From Armatimonadota bacterium (lineage in GTDB: Bacteria > Armatimonadota > UBA10988), in assembly GCA_016235455.1 (NCBI GenBank), contig JACRKZ010000002.1:1-48321 (forward strand): 48,321 nucleotides of DNA, written 5' to 3'. Below the pieces are notes generated by a model. The model was given only the letters and a program-made list of their open reading frames with translations, made no database searches and was not told the origin of the DNA. A program made the position numbers and the translations under genes. Within the stretch, counting starts at the first letter, position 1; every line of letters begins with the position of its first letter. Positions 8,390 to 16,681 of this stretch are shown one piece after another.

Positions 8390-8778
8390 ACTGCCTGCAA
8401 TGCCGAGAGCAGATGGCCGAGGCGCCCAACGACGAGGCGCGCGCTCATCTGGCCGAGTGCCCCGCTTGCACCAACGCCTGGAACGAGCACCTGGCCAAGC
8501 ATGTGCTGGCGCCGGCCGCCGCGCGCGACTGGGCGCCGCCGGCCGAGCTGCTCGGCCAGGTCATGGCCGCTCTGCCCCAAGCGCCTGCCGATCCGGTCAC
8601 GCTGGCTTTCGGGCCAGAGGGGCTGGCCCGGCCGCGACGGCTCCTGTTGCCCTTGGCGGCGGTCTTCGCCGCGATCTGTCTGCCACGTCTGTCGGGTCTC
8701 AGCCTGGATGCCCAGGCCGCCGCGCGGTCCTGGTCGCAGCGCATCGCTCAGGTGCTCGCTCCGAGCCAATCGAGGTAG
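8386..8778 (+). CDS. Zinc-finger anti-sigma factor, single-pass membrane protein
   Basis: 130 residues, start overlapping the sigma gene stop. The N-terminus holds the ZAS arrangement: MNCLQCREQM and, about 20 residues later, HLAECPACTNAW (H-x3-C-x2-C), which binds zinc and clamps the sigma factor. A Pro/Ala linker and one hydrophobic helix (about 86-103, LLLPLAAVFAAICLPRL) follow, with a short C-terminal tail. This is the typical topology of a membrane-anchored anti-sigma, cytoplasmic ZAS domain inside. The next gene begins 4 bp after the stop, so the sigma, anti-sigma and first paralog are likely co-translated. The tail outside the membrane is too short for an obvious sensor domain, so the downstream membrane proteins may supply the signal (inference). 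Confidence 0.88.
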   Translation: MNCLQCREQMAEAPNDEARAHLAECPACTNAWNEHLAKHVLAPAAARDWAPPAELLGQVMAALPQAPADPVTLAFGPEGLARPRRLLLPLAAVFAAICLPRLSGLSLDAQAAARSWSQRIAQVLAPSQSR

Positions 8779-8782
8779 CGTC

Positions 8783-10576
8783 ATGTCACACCCCGCCCTA
8801 CTCCATCGCCTTCTCGGCCGTGACCTGAACAGCCTGCTGTGGCGCGCGCTGCTGCTGTGCGCGGTGCTTGAGTTCGTGCTGCCCGGTACGCGTGAGATGG
8901 CCAGCGTCGTCCTCAATCCGCAGCGCACCGTGCACCTGGTGACCCAGCAGGACAGCGATGCCGGCGAGCTCGACCGTGTCGCCGCGCGGCTCAACCAGGC
9001 CTGGGCCTGGGTCGCCGTGGCCGAGCGCGCCGCCGAGGAGAAGCGCGCCGCCTACTACGAGCGCGCCGTGGCGCTGGCGCCCGACGACGAGGTCGTGCTG
9101 GTCCGCCGAGCCGTGGGCCTGTCCTTCTCCACGCGGCGCAACGCGGCGGGCAACGCCATACCCGCGGCCACCGGCATCTCGGTCGCGTCCAGCCCCTTGG
9201 CGCCAGCCGCGGCCGAAGCCGCGCGCCTCGCGCCCGACAACGCCGTCGGCTGGTACCTGCTGGCCGCGTCCAAGGTCCGTGCCGGCGACCGCGACGCCGC
9301 GCTGAGCGCGTTGCGGCGTGGCAATCGCGCGCCGCGTTGCGACGACCACACCCGCGAAGCCTTGTCCTATGCGGCGCGTCTGGCCCAGGCCCGCGGCGTG
9401 GCGTCGTTCGAGAGCTGGCTGACCTGCATGGCCGCCAGCGTCTTCCCACACCTCGCCGCCTACCGTGAAGTGGCCCGCGAACTGGTCAATGGTGGGGCCA
9501 CGCTGCCCCAGCGCCTTGAGGTGGCAGCCATGGGCGCGCGGTTGCGCGACGGGTCGGCCTCGCTCATCTCGACGCTGGTCGGCATCGCAGTCGAACAGAT
9601 CGCCTTCGCCGGGCCGACCGACCCGAAAGCCAAGACGCCGCCGAATCAGACCAAGGAGCAGCAGGCCGCGCACCGCCGCGAGCAGACGCTGGCCTTCGCC
9701 AAGCTGCTGCGCGACTCCGGCCAGAGCACCGCGGCCACCTGGGTCGAAGGCGAGCTCAAGCGCAACGAGGCGGCGCGCGCGTCGATGGCCCAAGCCGCCC
9801 ACCTGACCGTCCTGCAACGCGAACTCGACCCGCATCTGGCCGCCTATGGCGCGTGGGCGCTGTGGATGGCGATGGCCGTGCTGGCGGCGTTTGTACTGCT
9901 GCTCTGGGCCGCCGGCTGCCGCCGCCCACGGAGCGGGGACGGCATGGCCTGGCGCGCGCGCGACCTGATCACCGTGTGGTGCGCCACCGTGGTGCCGTTC
10001 GTGTTGCTTGCCGGCGCGCTGGCGCAGGCCGCGGCCACGCAGTCGTTCGCCCACCTGTTCGCCGCCGCGCCGGCCGATGTGCGCTCGGCGCACACGCTGC
10101 TGACCTCGCTGTTGGCCACGGTGCCGCTGCCGCTGTTCTGCAGCCTCGGGCTGCTGCGCGTGGTCACTCGGGCCTACCAGCGCCGCCACCTCGACGCCAC
10201 CAGCCTGGACTGCGCCAGCTTCGCCCGCGCCTCGACGCGCGCGCTGCTGGTGCCCACCGCGGGACTGTTGCTGCTGCTGGCCTGGGCCGCGCAAGGACCG
10301 TGCGTCACGCACCGCCACGCCGTGGCCAACCAGTTGGCGACCTACGGCTTCAACGAGACCAGCGGCATGTCGACGCGCGCGCTGCTGGTGCCCACCGCGG
10401 GACTGTTGCTGCTGCTGGCCTGGGCCGCGCAAGGACCGTGCGTCACGCACCGCCACGCCGTGGCCAACCAGTTGGCGACCTACGGCTTCAACGAGACCAG
10501 CGGCATGGTCCAGGCCATGGATGCAGCAGCGCCGGCGCGGCCACTGCCGACACTCGAGGCCGAGCGCGCGCGCTGA
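8783..10576 (+). CDS. Membrane protein of unrecognised family, array member 1 (TPR-like; duplicated last helix)
   Basis: 597 residues, ATG at 8783, 4 bp after the anti-sigma stop. I do not recognise the family. One N-terminal helix (about 18-36) is followed by a soluble Ala-rich helical region with a TPR-like hairpin (DNAVGWYLLAA...GDRDAALSALRRGNRAPR). The block LEVAAMGARLRDG comes next, then membrane helices near 354-377, 395-416, 438-460, 486-503 and 531-549. The last helix and its tail occur twice because of an exact 138-bp in-frame duplication. The protein ends in MDAAAPARPLP plus a short charged tail. Three further paralogs follow. Helix count: five plus one duplicate, which would move the C-terminus to the other membrane face. 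Function unknown; control by the upstream sigma/anti-sigma pair is likely. Confidence 0.85.
   Translation: MSHPALLHRLLGRDLNSLLWRALLLCAVLEFVLPGTREMASVVLNPQRTVHLVTQQDSDAGELDRVAARLNQAWAWVAVAERAAEEKRAAYYERAVALAPDDEVVLVRRAVGLSFSTRRNAAGNAIPAATGISVASSPLAPAAAEAARLAPDNAVGWYLLAASKVRAGDRDAALSALRRGNRAPRCDDHTREALSYAARLAQARGVASFESWLTCMAASVFPHLAAYREVARELVNGGATLPQRLEVAAMGARLRDGSASLISTLVGIAVEQIAFAGPTDPKAKTPPNQTKEQQAAHRREQTLAFAKLLRDSGQSTAATWVEGELKRNEAARASMAQAAHLTVLQRELDPHLAAYGAWALWMAMAVLAAFVLLLWAAGCRRPRSGDGMAWRARDLITVWCATVVPFVLLAGALAQAAATQSFAHLFAAAPADVRSAHTLLTSLLATVPLPLFCSLGLLRVVTRAYQRRHLDATSLDCASFARASTRALLVPTAGLLLLLAWAAQGPCVTHRHAVANQLATYGFNETSGMSTRALLVPTAGLLLLLAWAAQGPCVTHRHAVANQLATYGFNETSGMVQAMDAAAPARPLPTLEAERAR
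10232..10507 (+). repeat. Exact 138-bp tandem duplication inside array member 1
   Basis: Copy 1 (10232-10369) and copy 2 (10370-10507) are identical base for base as read, directly adjacent and exactly 46 codons long. Each encodes the last membrane helix (STRALLVPTAGLLLLLAWA) and the following tail to NETSGM. The three paralogs have this unit once. It is either a very recent duplication or an assembly error; the lack of any mismatch fits both. Confidence 0.95.
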
Positions 10577-10587
10577 GGGGGACGGTC

Positions 10588-12150
10588 ATGGCCGCAACTC
10601 GTGACCTTGGCCGCGCGGCGCACCGCCTGCTGTGGGCGCTGCTGCTGCTGGCGGCGGTGCTGCAAGTGGCTCTGCCTGAGCTGCGCGAGGTCAGCGGCCT
10701 GTGGCTCGGGCGACCGTGGCCAAGCCCAGCCGCCCTCGCGGTGGGCGAGGCCGGGCGTCGCCTGGGCCGGCCGCCGGCGGAGCCACGCGATGCCGCGGCG
10801 GCCATGGCGGCGGCAATTCGCGCGAGCTACCAGACCCGCACCGCCGCGGACGCGTGGTCCGGGCTGCGGGCCGCCCAAGCGCGCATGCCCGGCGACGAGC
10901 CGCTGCTCATCCGCTCCGCGCTCCGCCTGCGCGCCTTCCCCCTTGAAGATCGGCCCGCCAGCGAAGCACGCGCCATCCGCGAGGCCGCCACGGCAGCCAC
11001 CCTCGGCGCGCCGGCCAACGCGGTCGGCTGGTACCTGTTGGCCGCCTGCGAGGTCGACGACGGCCATCGCGCCGCGGCCCTGGCCGCCGTGGCCCGCGGC
11101 AACCGCTGCCCGCGCGCCGACGAATACGACCGCGAGCTGATACAGGCCAACGCCCGCCACCGACGCAGCACCGGCGACAGTGAGATGGGCTGCTGGATGT
11201 CGGCGGTCAACGGCCATCTGTTCGGCCAACTGTCGACCTACCGGCGGTTGGCGCGCTCCCTGCGCGAGTCCGCCACGCCGGCCGAGCGCTTTGAGATCGC
11301 GGCCATGGGCGCGCGCCTGCGCGATGGCGCGACACAGTCGATACCCGCGCTGGTGGGCGTGGCCGTGGAGGCCATCGCGTTGGCCGACTACCAGACCCGC
11401 CAAACGAGCCAGAAGGACATGACACGCATGCAGCGCGCCGATCTGCTCTGCGCCGGTGCGCGGCGGCTGGCCGACGCCCTGCGGGCCGCCGGGCGGCAGG
11501 CCCAGGCCGACTGGCTGACCGGCGAAGCGCGCCGCTTCAGGGCCGCCAAGTCCGGGCCCGCCAGCTCGCTGCCGGAGGCCGTGGAGCATGTGCCGGTCTA
11601 CGCCGGCACGGCCTCGTGGGTGCAGGCCATGCTGCGCGGCGCGCTGATCCTGCTGGCCGCCTGCGTGGCGCTGGCGCTGAGCCGGCGCGAGCGGCCGTCA
11701 GCGGGGGCCGCCGCTCGCGCGCGGCGGGCGGTGCCGTTGCTGCTGACGCTGGCCTACGTGGCATCGACCAGCGTCGGATGCGTGGCCGTTGGGACCTGCT
11801 ACATGGGCGACCCGGACCGACTCCGCGGGGTCGGCGATGCGCTGTGGTGGCTGGGCTGGGCGCCGTTGGTGGTCGGCTTGCTGGCCGCGCGCCTGGTCGG
11901 CCAGGCGGCAGCTCGGCAGTCGGGGCTGAGCGATCCGCGCCGCACACGCGCGCTGATCCGCGGCTGCGCCCTGTCGCTGCTGCTGCCCACCGCCGGGCTC
12001 TGGCTGCTGCTGGCCTGGGCCGGTCAGGCGCCGGTCGTCGGGCAGCGCCAGGCCATCATCGCGTCGCTGCGACAGGCGGCTCACGACGAGCTTGGCCCGA
12101 TGCGCGCCGCCATGGACGCCGCAGCGCCGGCGCGGCCACTGCCCAGGTAG
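10588..12150 (+). CDS. Membrane protein of unrecognised family, array member 2 (TPR-like)
   Basis: 520 residues. ATG 10588 has GAGGGGG just upstream and lies 11 bp after member 1. The layout matches the other members. An N-terminal helix (LLWALLLLAAVLQVALPELRE) is followed by a helical soluble region with NAVGWYLLAACEVDDGHRAA, ARGNRCPRAD and FEIAAMGARLRDGATQSIP. Four C-terminal helices are centred near residues 358, 388, 423 and 464, the last being LLLPTAGLWLLLAWAGQAP. The end is MDAAAPARPLPR. Identity with member 1 is concentrated in these blocks and low elsewhere, so the array is old apart from the member 1 duplication. Function unknown. Confidence 0.83.
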   Translation: MAATRDLGRAAHRLLWALLLLAAVLQVALPELREVSGLWLGRPWPSPAALAVGEAGRRLGRPPAEPRDAAAAMAAAIRASYQTRTAADAWSGLRAAQARMPGDEPLLIRSALRLRAFPLEDRPASEARAIREAATAATLGAPANAVGWYLLAACEVDDGHRAAALAAVARGNRCPRADEYDRELIQANARHRRSTGDSEMGCWMSAVNGHLFGQLSTYRRLARSLRESATPAERFEIAAMGARLRDGATQSIPALVGVAVEAIALADYQTRQTSQKDMTRMQRADLLCAGARRLADALRAAGRQAQADWLTGEARRFRAAKSGPASSLPEAVEHVPVYAGTASWVQAMLRGALILLAACVALALSRRERPSAGAAARARRAVPLLLTLAYVASTSVGCVAVGTCYMGDPDRLRGVGDALWWLGWAPLVVGLLAARLVGQAAARQSGLSDPRRTRALIRGCALSLLLPTAGLWLLLAWAGQAPVVGQRQAIIASLRQAAHDELGPMRAAMDAAAPARPLPR

Positions 12151-12211
12151 GGAACGTCCGCCCCACGGTGAACGCTCTGGTTGTCAGGCGTACCCTACGG
12201 GGGGTGCTCTC

Positions 12212-13699
12212 ATGGCCAAGCGACTCTGGTACCTGGTGCTGGTCGCGGCGGTGCTGCAAGTGGCGGTGCCGGCGCTGCGGGAGCGTATCGGTTTCTGGTT
12301 GAGCCCGCCTTGGCCGCACCGTCTGCTGGACCCGGAGCTTAGGCCAGGCACCCGGCTGTGGCGCGCGCGCAGTGAGCCGCGCGACCCACTGGCGCTGCTG
12401 GCCACCGCCGAACGGGCCAGCGGCGAGTCGCTCGAGGGCGACCAGCAGGCCTTCGACCGCGCCTTGGCTCAAGCGCCCGGCAACGAACTCCTGGTCATTC
12501 GACGCGCGGTCCATCTGCAAGCCTGGTATCGGTCGGACACGCACGAGCAGACGCTCCCGGCGCGCCGCCAAGCCGCGCTGGCCGCCACCCGCCAGGCATC
12601 CGACAACGCCGTGGGCTGGTACCTGCTGGCGGCGGCCGAGGCCGAAGCCGGCGAGCGTCAGGCGGCTCGGGCGCATGTGGTCCGCGGCAACCATGCGCTG
12701 CGCCTCGACGACGGCTCGCGCCAGGCAGTTGCCGCGGTTCAGCGGCATCTCGAGTGCGCTGGCTACCGACGCCTCAACGCCCTGTCGGTGGCCACGAACG
12801 TCTCTACCATGCCCCCACTGGCGCGAGTGCGCGAGCTGGTGCGCGACCTGGCAGGGCCTGGCTCGACGCCGACGGAGCGCTGCCAACTCGCGGCCATGAG
12901 CGCGCGCTGGCGCGACGAGTCACCGCAGATCGTGCCCACGCTGGCCGGCTTCGCGGTGTGCGCCATCGCCTACCGCGACCCGGCCGTGCTGGGGCCGCGC
13001 AACACCAAGTCCTCCGACGCGGCCTACCTGGCGCGCCTGGCCCGCGACGCGCAGCGACTGGAAGACCAGCTCTCCGCCGAGGGCCATCGCGAGCTGGCGC
13101 TTTGGCTGCACGACAGCGCGGCGCGCACCGTCGCCGGGCGCACCCGGTCGCTGCGCCGCGAGGCCTCGGCAGCGGCCAAGGCGGGCCAACGCCACCTCTC
13201 CGCCTACATCCTCGCGACGACAGCCACGCTCGCGCTCGGACTGGCGGCGCTGCTAACCTTGTCGCTCGCGCACTGTTGTCCGCGCGGAGCAAGACCTGCG
13301 CCACGCGGCGCCTGGCTGGCGGTGCCGGTCGGTTTGGCCGTGATGGCGCTGCTGCTGTGGAGCATCAGCCGGGGCTACTTTGCCTACGCCGAAGAGAGCA
13401 ACAGAGCCAGGTACGCGCTGCTCTGCGCGATGCTCCTGACTGGCGTGGCTCCGGCTGCGGTGGTCGGGCTCTGGGCACCCCCGCGCCGCTGCGGCGAGGC
13501 GACCCGTGCGCTGCTTATCACGATGGCCGCGATCCTGCTGCTCTGCTCCTGGGGCGTTCAGGCACCGGCCATCAGGCACGAGACCAAGACCATTGCGTGG
13601 CTCGAATCCATCGCCACCGGCTCCGACGCGGACCTGCTGCGCCAGTCCATGGACGCCGCCGCGCCGGCGCGGCTGCTGCCGACCGAGGCCCGACCATGA
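12212..13699 (+). CDS. Membrane protein of unrecognised family, array member 3 (TPR-like)
   Basis: 495 residues, ATG 12212 after a G-rich ribosome site; a 61-bp gap separates it from member 2, the largest in the array. N-terminal helix LVLVAAVLQVAVPALRERI, TPR-like block DNAVGWYLLAAAEAEAGERQ with RGNHALRLDD, then CQLAAMSARWRDE, a diverged version of the family AAMGARLRDG block. Four C-terminal helices follow (around LATTATLALGLAALL, GLAVMALLLWSI, LLCAMLLTGVAPAAVVGLW, ALLITMAAILLLCSW) and the tail MDAAAPARLLPTEARP. The stop overlaps the start of member 4 (ATGA). Function unknown. Confidence 0.83.
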   Translation: MAKRLWYLVLVAAVLQVAVPALRERIGFWLSPPWPHRLLDPELRPGTRLWRARSEPRDPLALLATAERASGESLEGDQQAFDRALAQAPGNELLVIRRAVHLQAWYRSDTHEQTLPARRQAALAATRQASDNAVGWYLLAAAEAEAGERQAARAHVVRGNHALRLDDGSRQAVAAVQRHLECAGYRRLNALSVATNVSTMPPLARVRELVRDLAGPGSTPTERCQLAAMSARWRDESPQIVPTLAGFAVCAIAYRDPAVLGPRNTKSSDAAYLARLARDAQRLEDQLSAEGHRELALWLHDSAARTVAGRTRSLRREASAAAKAGQRHLSAYILATTATLALGLAALLTLSLAHCCPRGARPAPRGAWLAVPVGLAVMALLLWSISRGYFAYAEESNRARYALLCAMLLTGVAPAAVVGLWAPPRRCGEATRALLITMAAILLLCSWGVQAPAIRHETKTIAWLESIATGSDADLLRQSMDAAAPARLLPTEARP

Positions 13700-15135
13700 C
13701 CACCCGACGACTCTGGCAGCTTGTGCTGATCGCGGCGTTGCTGCAGGTGGCGGTGCCGGCGCTGCGCGAGCTGGTGCCGTTGTGGCTGCGTGCGCCCTTC
13801 AGCTCACGTAGCGTTGGCATGGAAGGCCGGTGCTGGCCACGCCCGCCGCCACCGACCGGCGAGCTGGGCGCACTGGCCCGGGTCGACTACAGCTTGCCCG
13901 CCGACCCGCCGCGCATCTGGCAGGCTTTCGAGACCGCGCTCGCTCGGGCGCCCGGCAGTGAGGCGTTGCTCATCGAGCGGGCGCGGCGCATACCGCTCAC
14001 CCAAGCTGCCTGGGCACGACGCGCGGCGCTCGCCGTGACAGACGCTTTCCCGGACAACGCGGCGGGCTGGTACCTGCTGGCCGCCGCCGACCTCGCCGCG
14101 GGCGACCCCGACCTCGCCGCGGGCGACCGCGCCGCCACGTTCGCGGCAGTGCGTCGCGGCAATCGCGCGCCGCGCTACGAGGGCCACGTTGCACTGGCCA
14201 TGCAGGCCCGCATGGCCAGGCTGATGAGCACCGGCCTGCCCGAATTCGAGAGCCGGCTGCGGGGCGGGATCGTGGACGACACCACGGGCCTGCGCTGCGG
14301 GGACCTGGCCAAGCAGCTCTCCGCGGCGCGCTTGACGTCGCTCGAACGGCTGGAGTTGGTGGCCATGGGCGCCCGCTTGCGCGACGGCGGCGAGAGCATC
14401 GATAGCTCGTTCTCCGGCTGGCTGCTCCAGGCGCGCCTCTACAACGAGGGCCGCGGCTCGGGCACACCCGAAGCCAGGCGCCGGTCGGCGAACTGCTTGG
14501 CGGCCAACCTGCGCAGAGAGCAGCACGCCGACCTGGCGGCCTGGGTCGAGGCGGATATCGAGCGACACGTGGCTTACCCCAAGCGGGCTGGCGAGCCTCG
14601 GTCAGTAGGTCCGATCGACGCGTTGACCCGCTGCTGCACCGTCTACTACCTGCTGGCGTGGTGGATCCTGCCGCTCCGTTTCGCGGCCTGGGTGGTGCTC
14701 GTCGGCTGCCTGGTGGGCGCTCTGACCGGCTGGCTGCCCGCCGGAGACGAGTGCCGTGTGCCACGCTTCGCCGCCTGGGTGGTGGTTGGCTACGGCGCGT
14801 GCACCGCGCTCGCGCTGGCGGCGTTCTGCCTGCGTGCCCCGAGCCCGGTCTGGCCGAGCCACGGTCTCCAGTGGCTCCTGCTGGGCAGCGCGCCGTTGCC
14901 ACTGGTCGCCGGGTTGCTGTGCGCGCGCCGGACGCACCAGCCCGCGCGGACCGGGCTCGTGACGATCGCCGCGCTGCTCGTGCTCGCGGGCTGGACCGCT
15001 CAGCTACCAGCGGCCGCCGCGCGACGGGCCGCCACGCGCTATGCCATCCTGGTGCCGCAAGATGACCTGGCGGAGCGACAGCGCGCCATGGACGCCGCCG
15101 CGCCGTGCCGCCTCCTGCCTGCCAACCCGCGCTGA
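13696..15135 (+). CDS. Membrane protein of unrecognised family, array member 4 (TPR-like)
   Basis: 479 residues, ATG 13696 overlapping the member 3 stop. N-terminal helix LVLIAALLQVAVPALREL, nearly the same as in member 3. The TPR-like block DNAAGWYLLAAADLAAGD has a 7-residue insertion caused by a 21-bp tandem repeat (14089-14130), then RRGNRAPRYE and LELVAMGARLRDG. Four C-terminal helices and the tail MDAAAPCRLLPANPR complete it; Cys replaces Ala/Arg-region residues seen in other tails. Members 3 and 4 look closest to each other at the N-terminus. Function unknown. Confidence 0.83.
   Translation: MTTRRLWQLVLIAALLQVAVPALRELVPLWLRAPFSSRSVGMEGRCWPRPPPPTGELGALARVDYSLPADPPRIWQAFETALARAPGSEALLIERARRIPLTQAAWARRAALAVTDAFPDNAAGWYLLAAADLAAGDPDLAAGDRAATFAAVRRGNRAPRYEGHVALAMQARMARLMSTGLPEFESRLRGGIVDDTTGLRCGDLAKQLSAARLTSLERLELVAMGARLRDGGESIDSSFSGWLLQARLYNEGRGSGTPEARRRSANCLAANLRREQHADLAAWVEADIERHVAYPKRAGEPRSVGPIDALTRCCTVYYLLAWWILPLRFAAWVVLVGCLVGALTGWLPAGDECRVPRFAAWVVVGYGACTALALAAFCLRAPSPVWPSHGLQWLLLGSAPLPLVAGLLCARRTHQPARTGLVTIAALLVLAGWTAQLPAAAARRAATRYAILVPQDDLAERQRAMDAAAPCRLLPANPR
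14089..14130 (+). repeat. 21-bp tandem repeat in the TPR-like block of array member 4
   Basis: Two direct copies (14089-14109 and 14110-14130) share the first 18 bases and differ once near the end (CCC against CGC). They encode DLAAGDP-DLAAGDR and lengthen the loop after GWYLLAA by seven residues relative to the paralogs. Confidence 0.9.
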
Positions 15136-15259
15136 GGAACTCAACCCCGGCGCAACACGATGTGGCTACAGTGAGTAGAGCCGGGACATAGCGGCGGAGC
15201 GCCGCGCCGGCGTCGGCCGAACCGCGCGGGCTGCGCCTCGGCCGGAGAGGGGAACCGCG

Positions 15260-15604
15260 ATGCGGACCGCTCGCTGGAGCTTGCGCGTGGTGCTGTTGGC
15301 GGTGCTGGCGGGACTGGCGGTCAGGGCCGTGCCCCGGGACTTGCGCGTCGGCCTGCGTGAGGCCATTCGGCAACCGGCGGAAGCCACGCTACGGGTCGAC
15401 CATGTGGCTTGCACGCCGCTCTCCGGCGCGCGCGCTGGGCGTGGTGGCCAGCAATGGTTGGTCACGTCGGGCGACCGCAGCTTCGTCACCATGGATGGGC
15501 AGGTGGGCGCTGCGCTGCAAGCGGGGCATACCTACGTGCTCCGCTTTCACGGCAACGAGCGGTCGGAGCAGTGCCGCCTGCTGGCGGTGGTCAGCGAGCG
15601 CTAG
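15260..15604 (+). CDS. Small secreted or membrane-anchored protein at the end of the array
   Basis: 114 residues, ATG 15260 after GAGAGGGG. One N-terminal hydrophobic helix (about 8-23) precedes a short soluble domain with two cysteines (VACTPLSG, SEQCRLLAVV) that looks beta-rich (QQWLVTSGDRSFVTMDG, AGHTYVLRFHGNE). The helix region VLLAVLAGLAVRAVPRDLRVGL is reminiscent of the N-terminus of the four preceding proteins (AAVLQVAVPALRE). It could be a shortened relative or accessory. The 124 bp before it contain a GCGGCG/CGCCGC hairpin (15191-15205), so it may have its own promoter. The stop shares CTAG with the convergent cyclase gene. Family not recognised. Confidence 0.7.
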   Translation: MRTARWSLRVVLLAVLAGLAVRAVPRDLRVGLREAIRQPAEATLRVDHVACTPLSGARAGRGGQQWLVTSGDRSFVTMDGQVGAALQAGHTYVLRFHGNERSEQCRLLAVVSER

Positions 15605-16575
15605 TCGCGGCGCAGGCCGTACTTGCGCGCGGCTTCGAGCGCCTTCTCGTGTTGCGGGTCGGCGCGCAGCGCGCCGTCGAGCGCCCAGGCCACGCGGTCG
15701 CGCTGGCCCAGCTTGCCATAGACGCGCGCCAGGTTGTACCACACCGACGCCTCGCGGCCGTCCAGTTCCGTGGCGCGGCGCAAGCAGTGCTCGGCGCGAT
15801 CCAGCCGCTGCACGGCGGCGAAAGCCACGCCCAGGCTGGCCAGGAGCCGCGGGTCGTCCGGCGTACGGTCGTAGAGGCCCACCAGCCAAGTCAAGGCATC
15901 GGTGTGATCGCCCAGCTTGAGCGCCTGCCGCGCCCGCCGCCACAACTCGTCCGGGTCAAGCATCTCGGGCGAGGTGCTCACGGTCAGGTCGGGCAACTCC
16001 GGCTCGGCCGGCTCGCGGCTCTCGGGCACGGTCTCGGCGTCGGGCAGCATGACCTCGAACAGCGGCGTGATGCCCTGGATGCCGGCCAACTGCACCTCAC
16101 CCACGTAGCGCGTGCGGTTGCTGAATTCGGGATGGCCGGCCAGGGCTTCCACCACATCGGTGGAGACCAGCACCTGCCCGCCGTTGGCGGCGTCGCAGAT
16201 GCGCGCGGCCAGGCTGACCGCGGCGCCGCGGTAGTCGTCGTGGTGGCGGCGTGCCAGGCCCCAGTTGATGCCCACCCGCGCGCGAATGGGCGGCAGGCCG
16301 CGCGGCCACTCGTGGCCGCGGATGCGGGCCATGAGTTCGGCGCCAAATCGCACGGCGTCGAGCGGCACGGGAAAGGTCAGGAAGAACCCGTCACCGGTGT
16401 GCTTGACCTCGCTGCCGTCGTTGTGCCCGAGGCACTCGCGGACAATCGCGTCATGCTCCACCAAGGCCCAGGAGAAGGCATCCTCGTCCGCCTGCCAGAG
16501 CTGTGTCGAGCCCTCCACATCCGTGAAGACATAAGCCATCCACCCTGACTGGCTGTGCTGGGGCTTCGACGTCAC
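15601..16575 (-). CDS. Class III nucleotidyl cyclase domain with C-terminal TPR repeats
   Basis: 324 residues. GTG at 16575 is preferred because GAGGAGGACAGG precedes it; ATG 16539 is an alternative. The catalytic domain (about 14-180) begins FTDVEGSTQLW (metal-binding D19). It has K58 and D62 in EVKHTGDGFFL, D114 in DDYRGAAV, and S121/R125 in VSLAARICDAA. In active class III cyclases the S121 position is normally Asn (NxxxR), which stabilises the transition state, so activity may be reduced or altered. After a Pro/Glu linker, about three TPR-like repeats (225-320) form the C-terminus. No membrane helix or sensor domain is visible, so it is probably a cytosolic signalling protein making or sensing a cyclic nucleotide. 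Confidence 0.82.
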   Translation of the reverse strand: MTSKPQHSQSGWMAYVFTDVEGSTQLWQADEDAFSWALVEHDAIVRECLGHNDGSEVKHTGDGFFLTFPVPLDAVRFGAELMARIRGHEWPRGLPPIRARVGINWGLARRHHDDYRGAAVSLAARICDAANGGQVLVSTDVVEALAGHPEFSNRTRYVGEVQLAGIQGITPLFEVMLPDAETVPESREPAEPELPDLTVSTSPEMLDPDELWRRARQALKLGDHTDALTWLVGLYDRTPDDPRLLASLGVAFAAVQRLDRAEHCLRRATELDGREASVWYNLARVYGKLGQRDRVAWALDGALRADPQHEKALEAARKYGLRRD

Positions 16576-16652
16576 CGATCCTGTCCTCCTCGCGCAGTCT
16601 ACGCCTGCCCCCCGAGTGCCGTCAAGGCTCCCGCGCGACGCGGCCCGCGCGA

Positions 16653-16681
16653 TTGACAGCCCTCGCCGAGCGGCATAGAAT
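16653..16681 (+). promoter_or_regulatory. Sigma70-type promoter of hisS with a hairpin at the transcript start
   Basis: TTGACA (16653-16658), 17-bp spacer, TAGAAT (16676-16681). The predicted start near 16688 leaves a leader of about 60 bases. CCGCTT-CCC-AAGCGG (16683-16697) can form a hairpin at its 5' end. I see no T-box sequence. Confidence 0.75.

Noticed and set aside
8501..8782. Upstream extension of array member 1 inside the anti-sigma gene
   Set aside because: It has no similarity to the N-termini of the other three members, which all begin shortly before the first hydrophobic helix.
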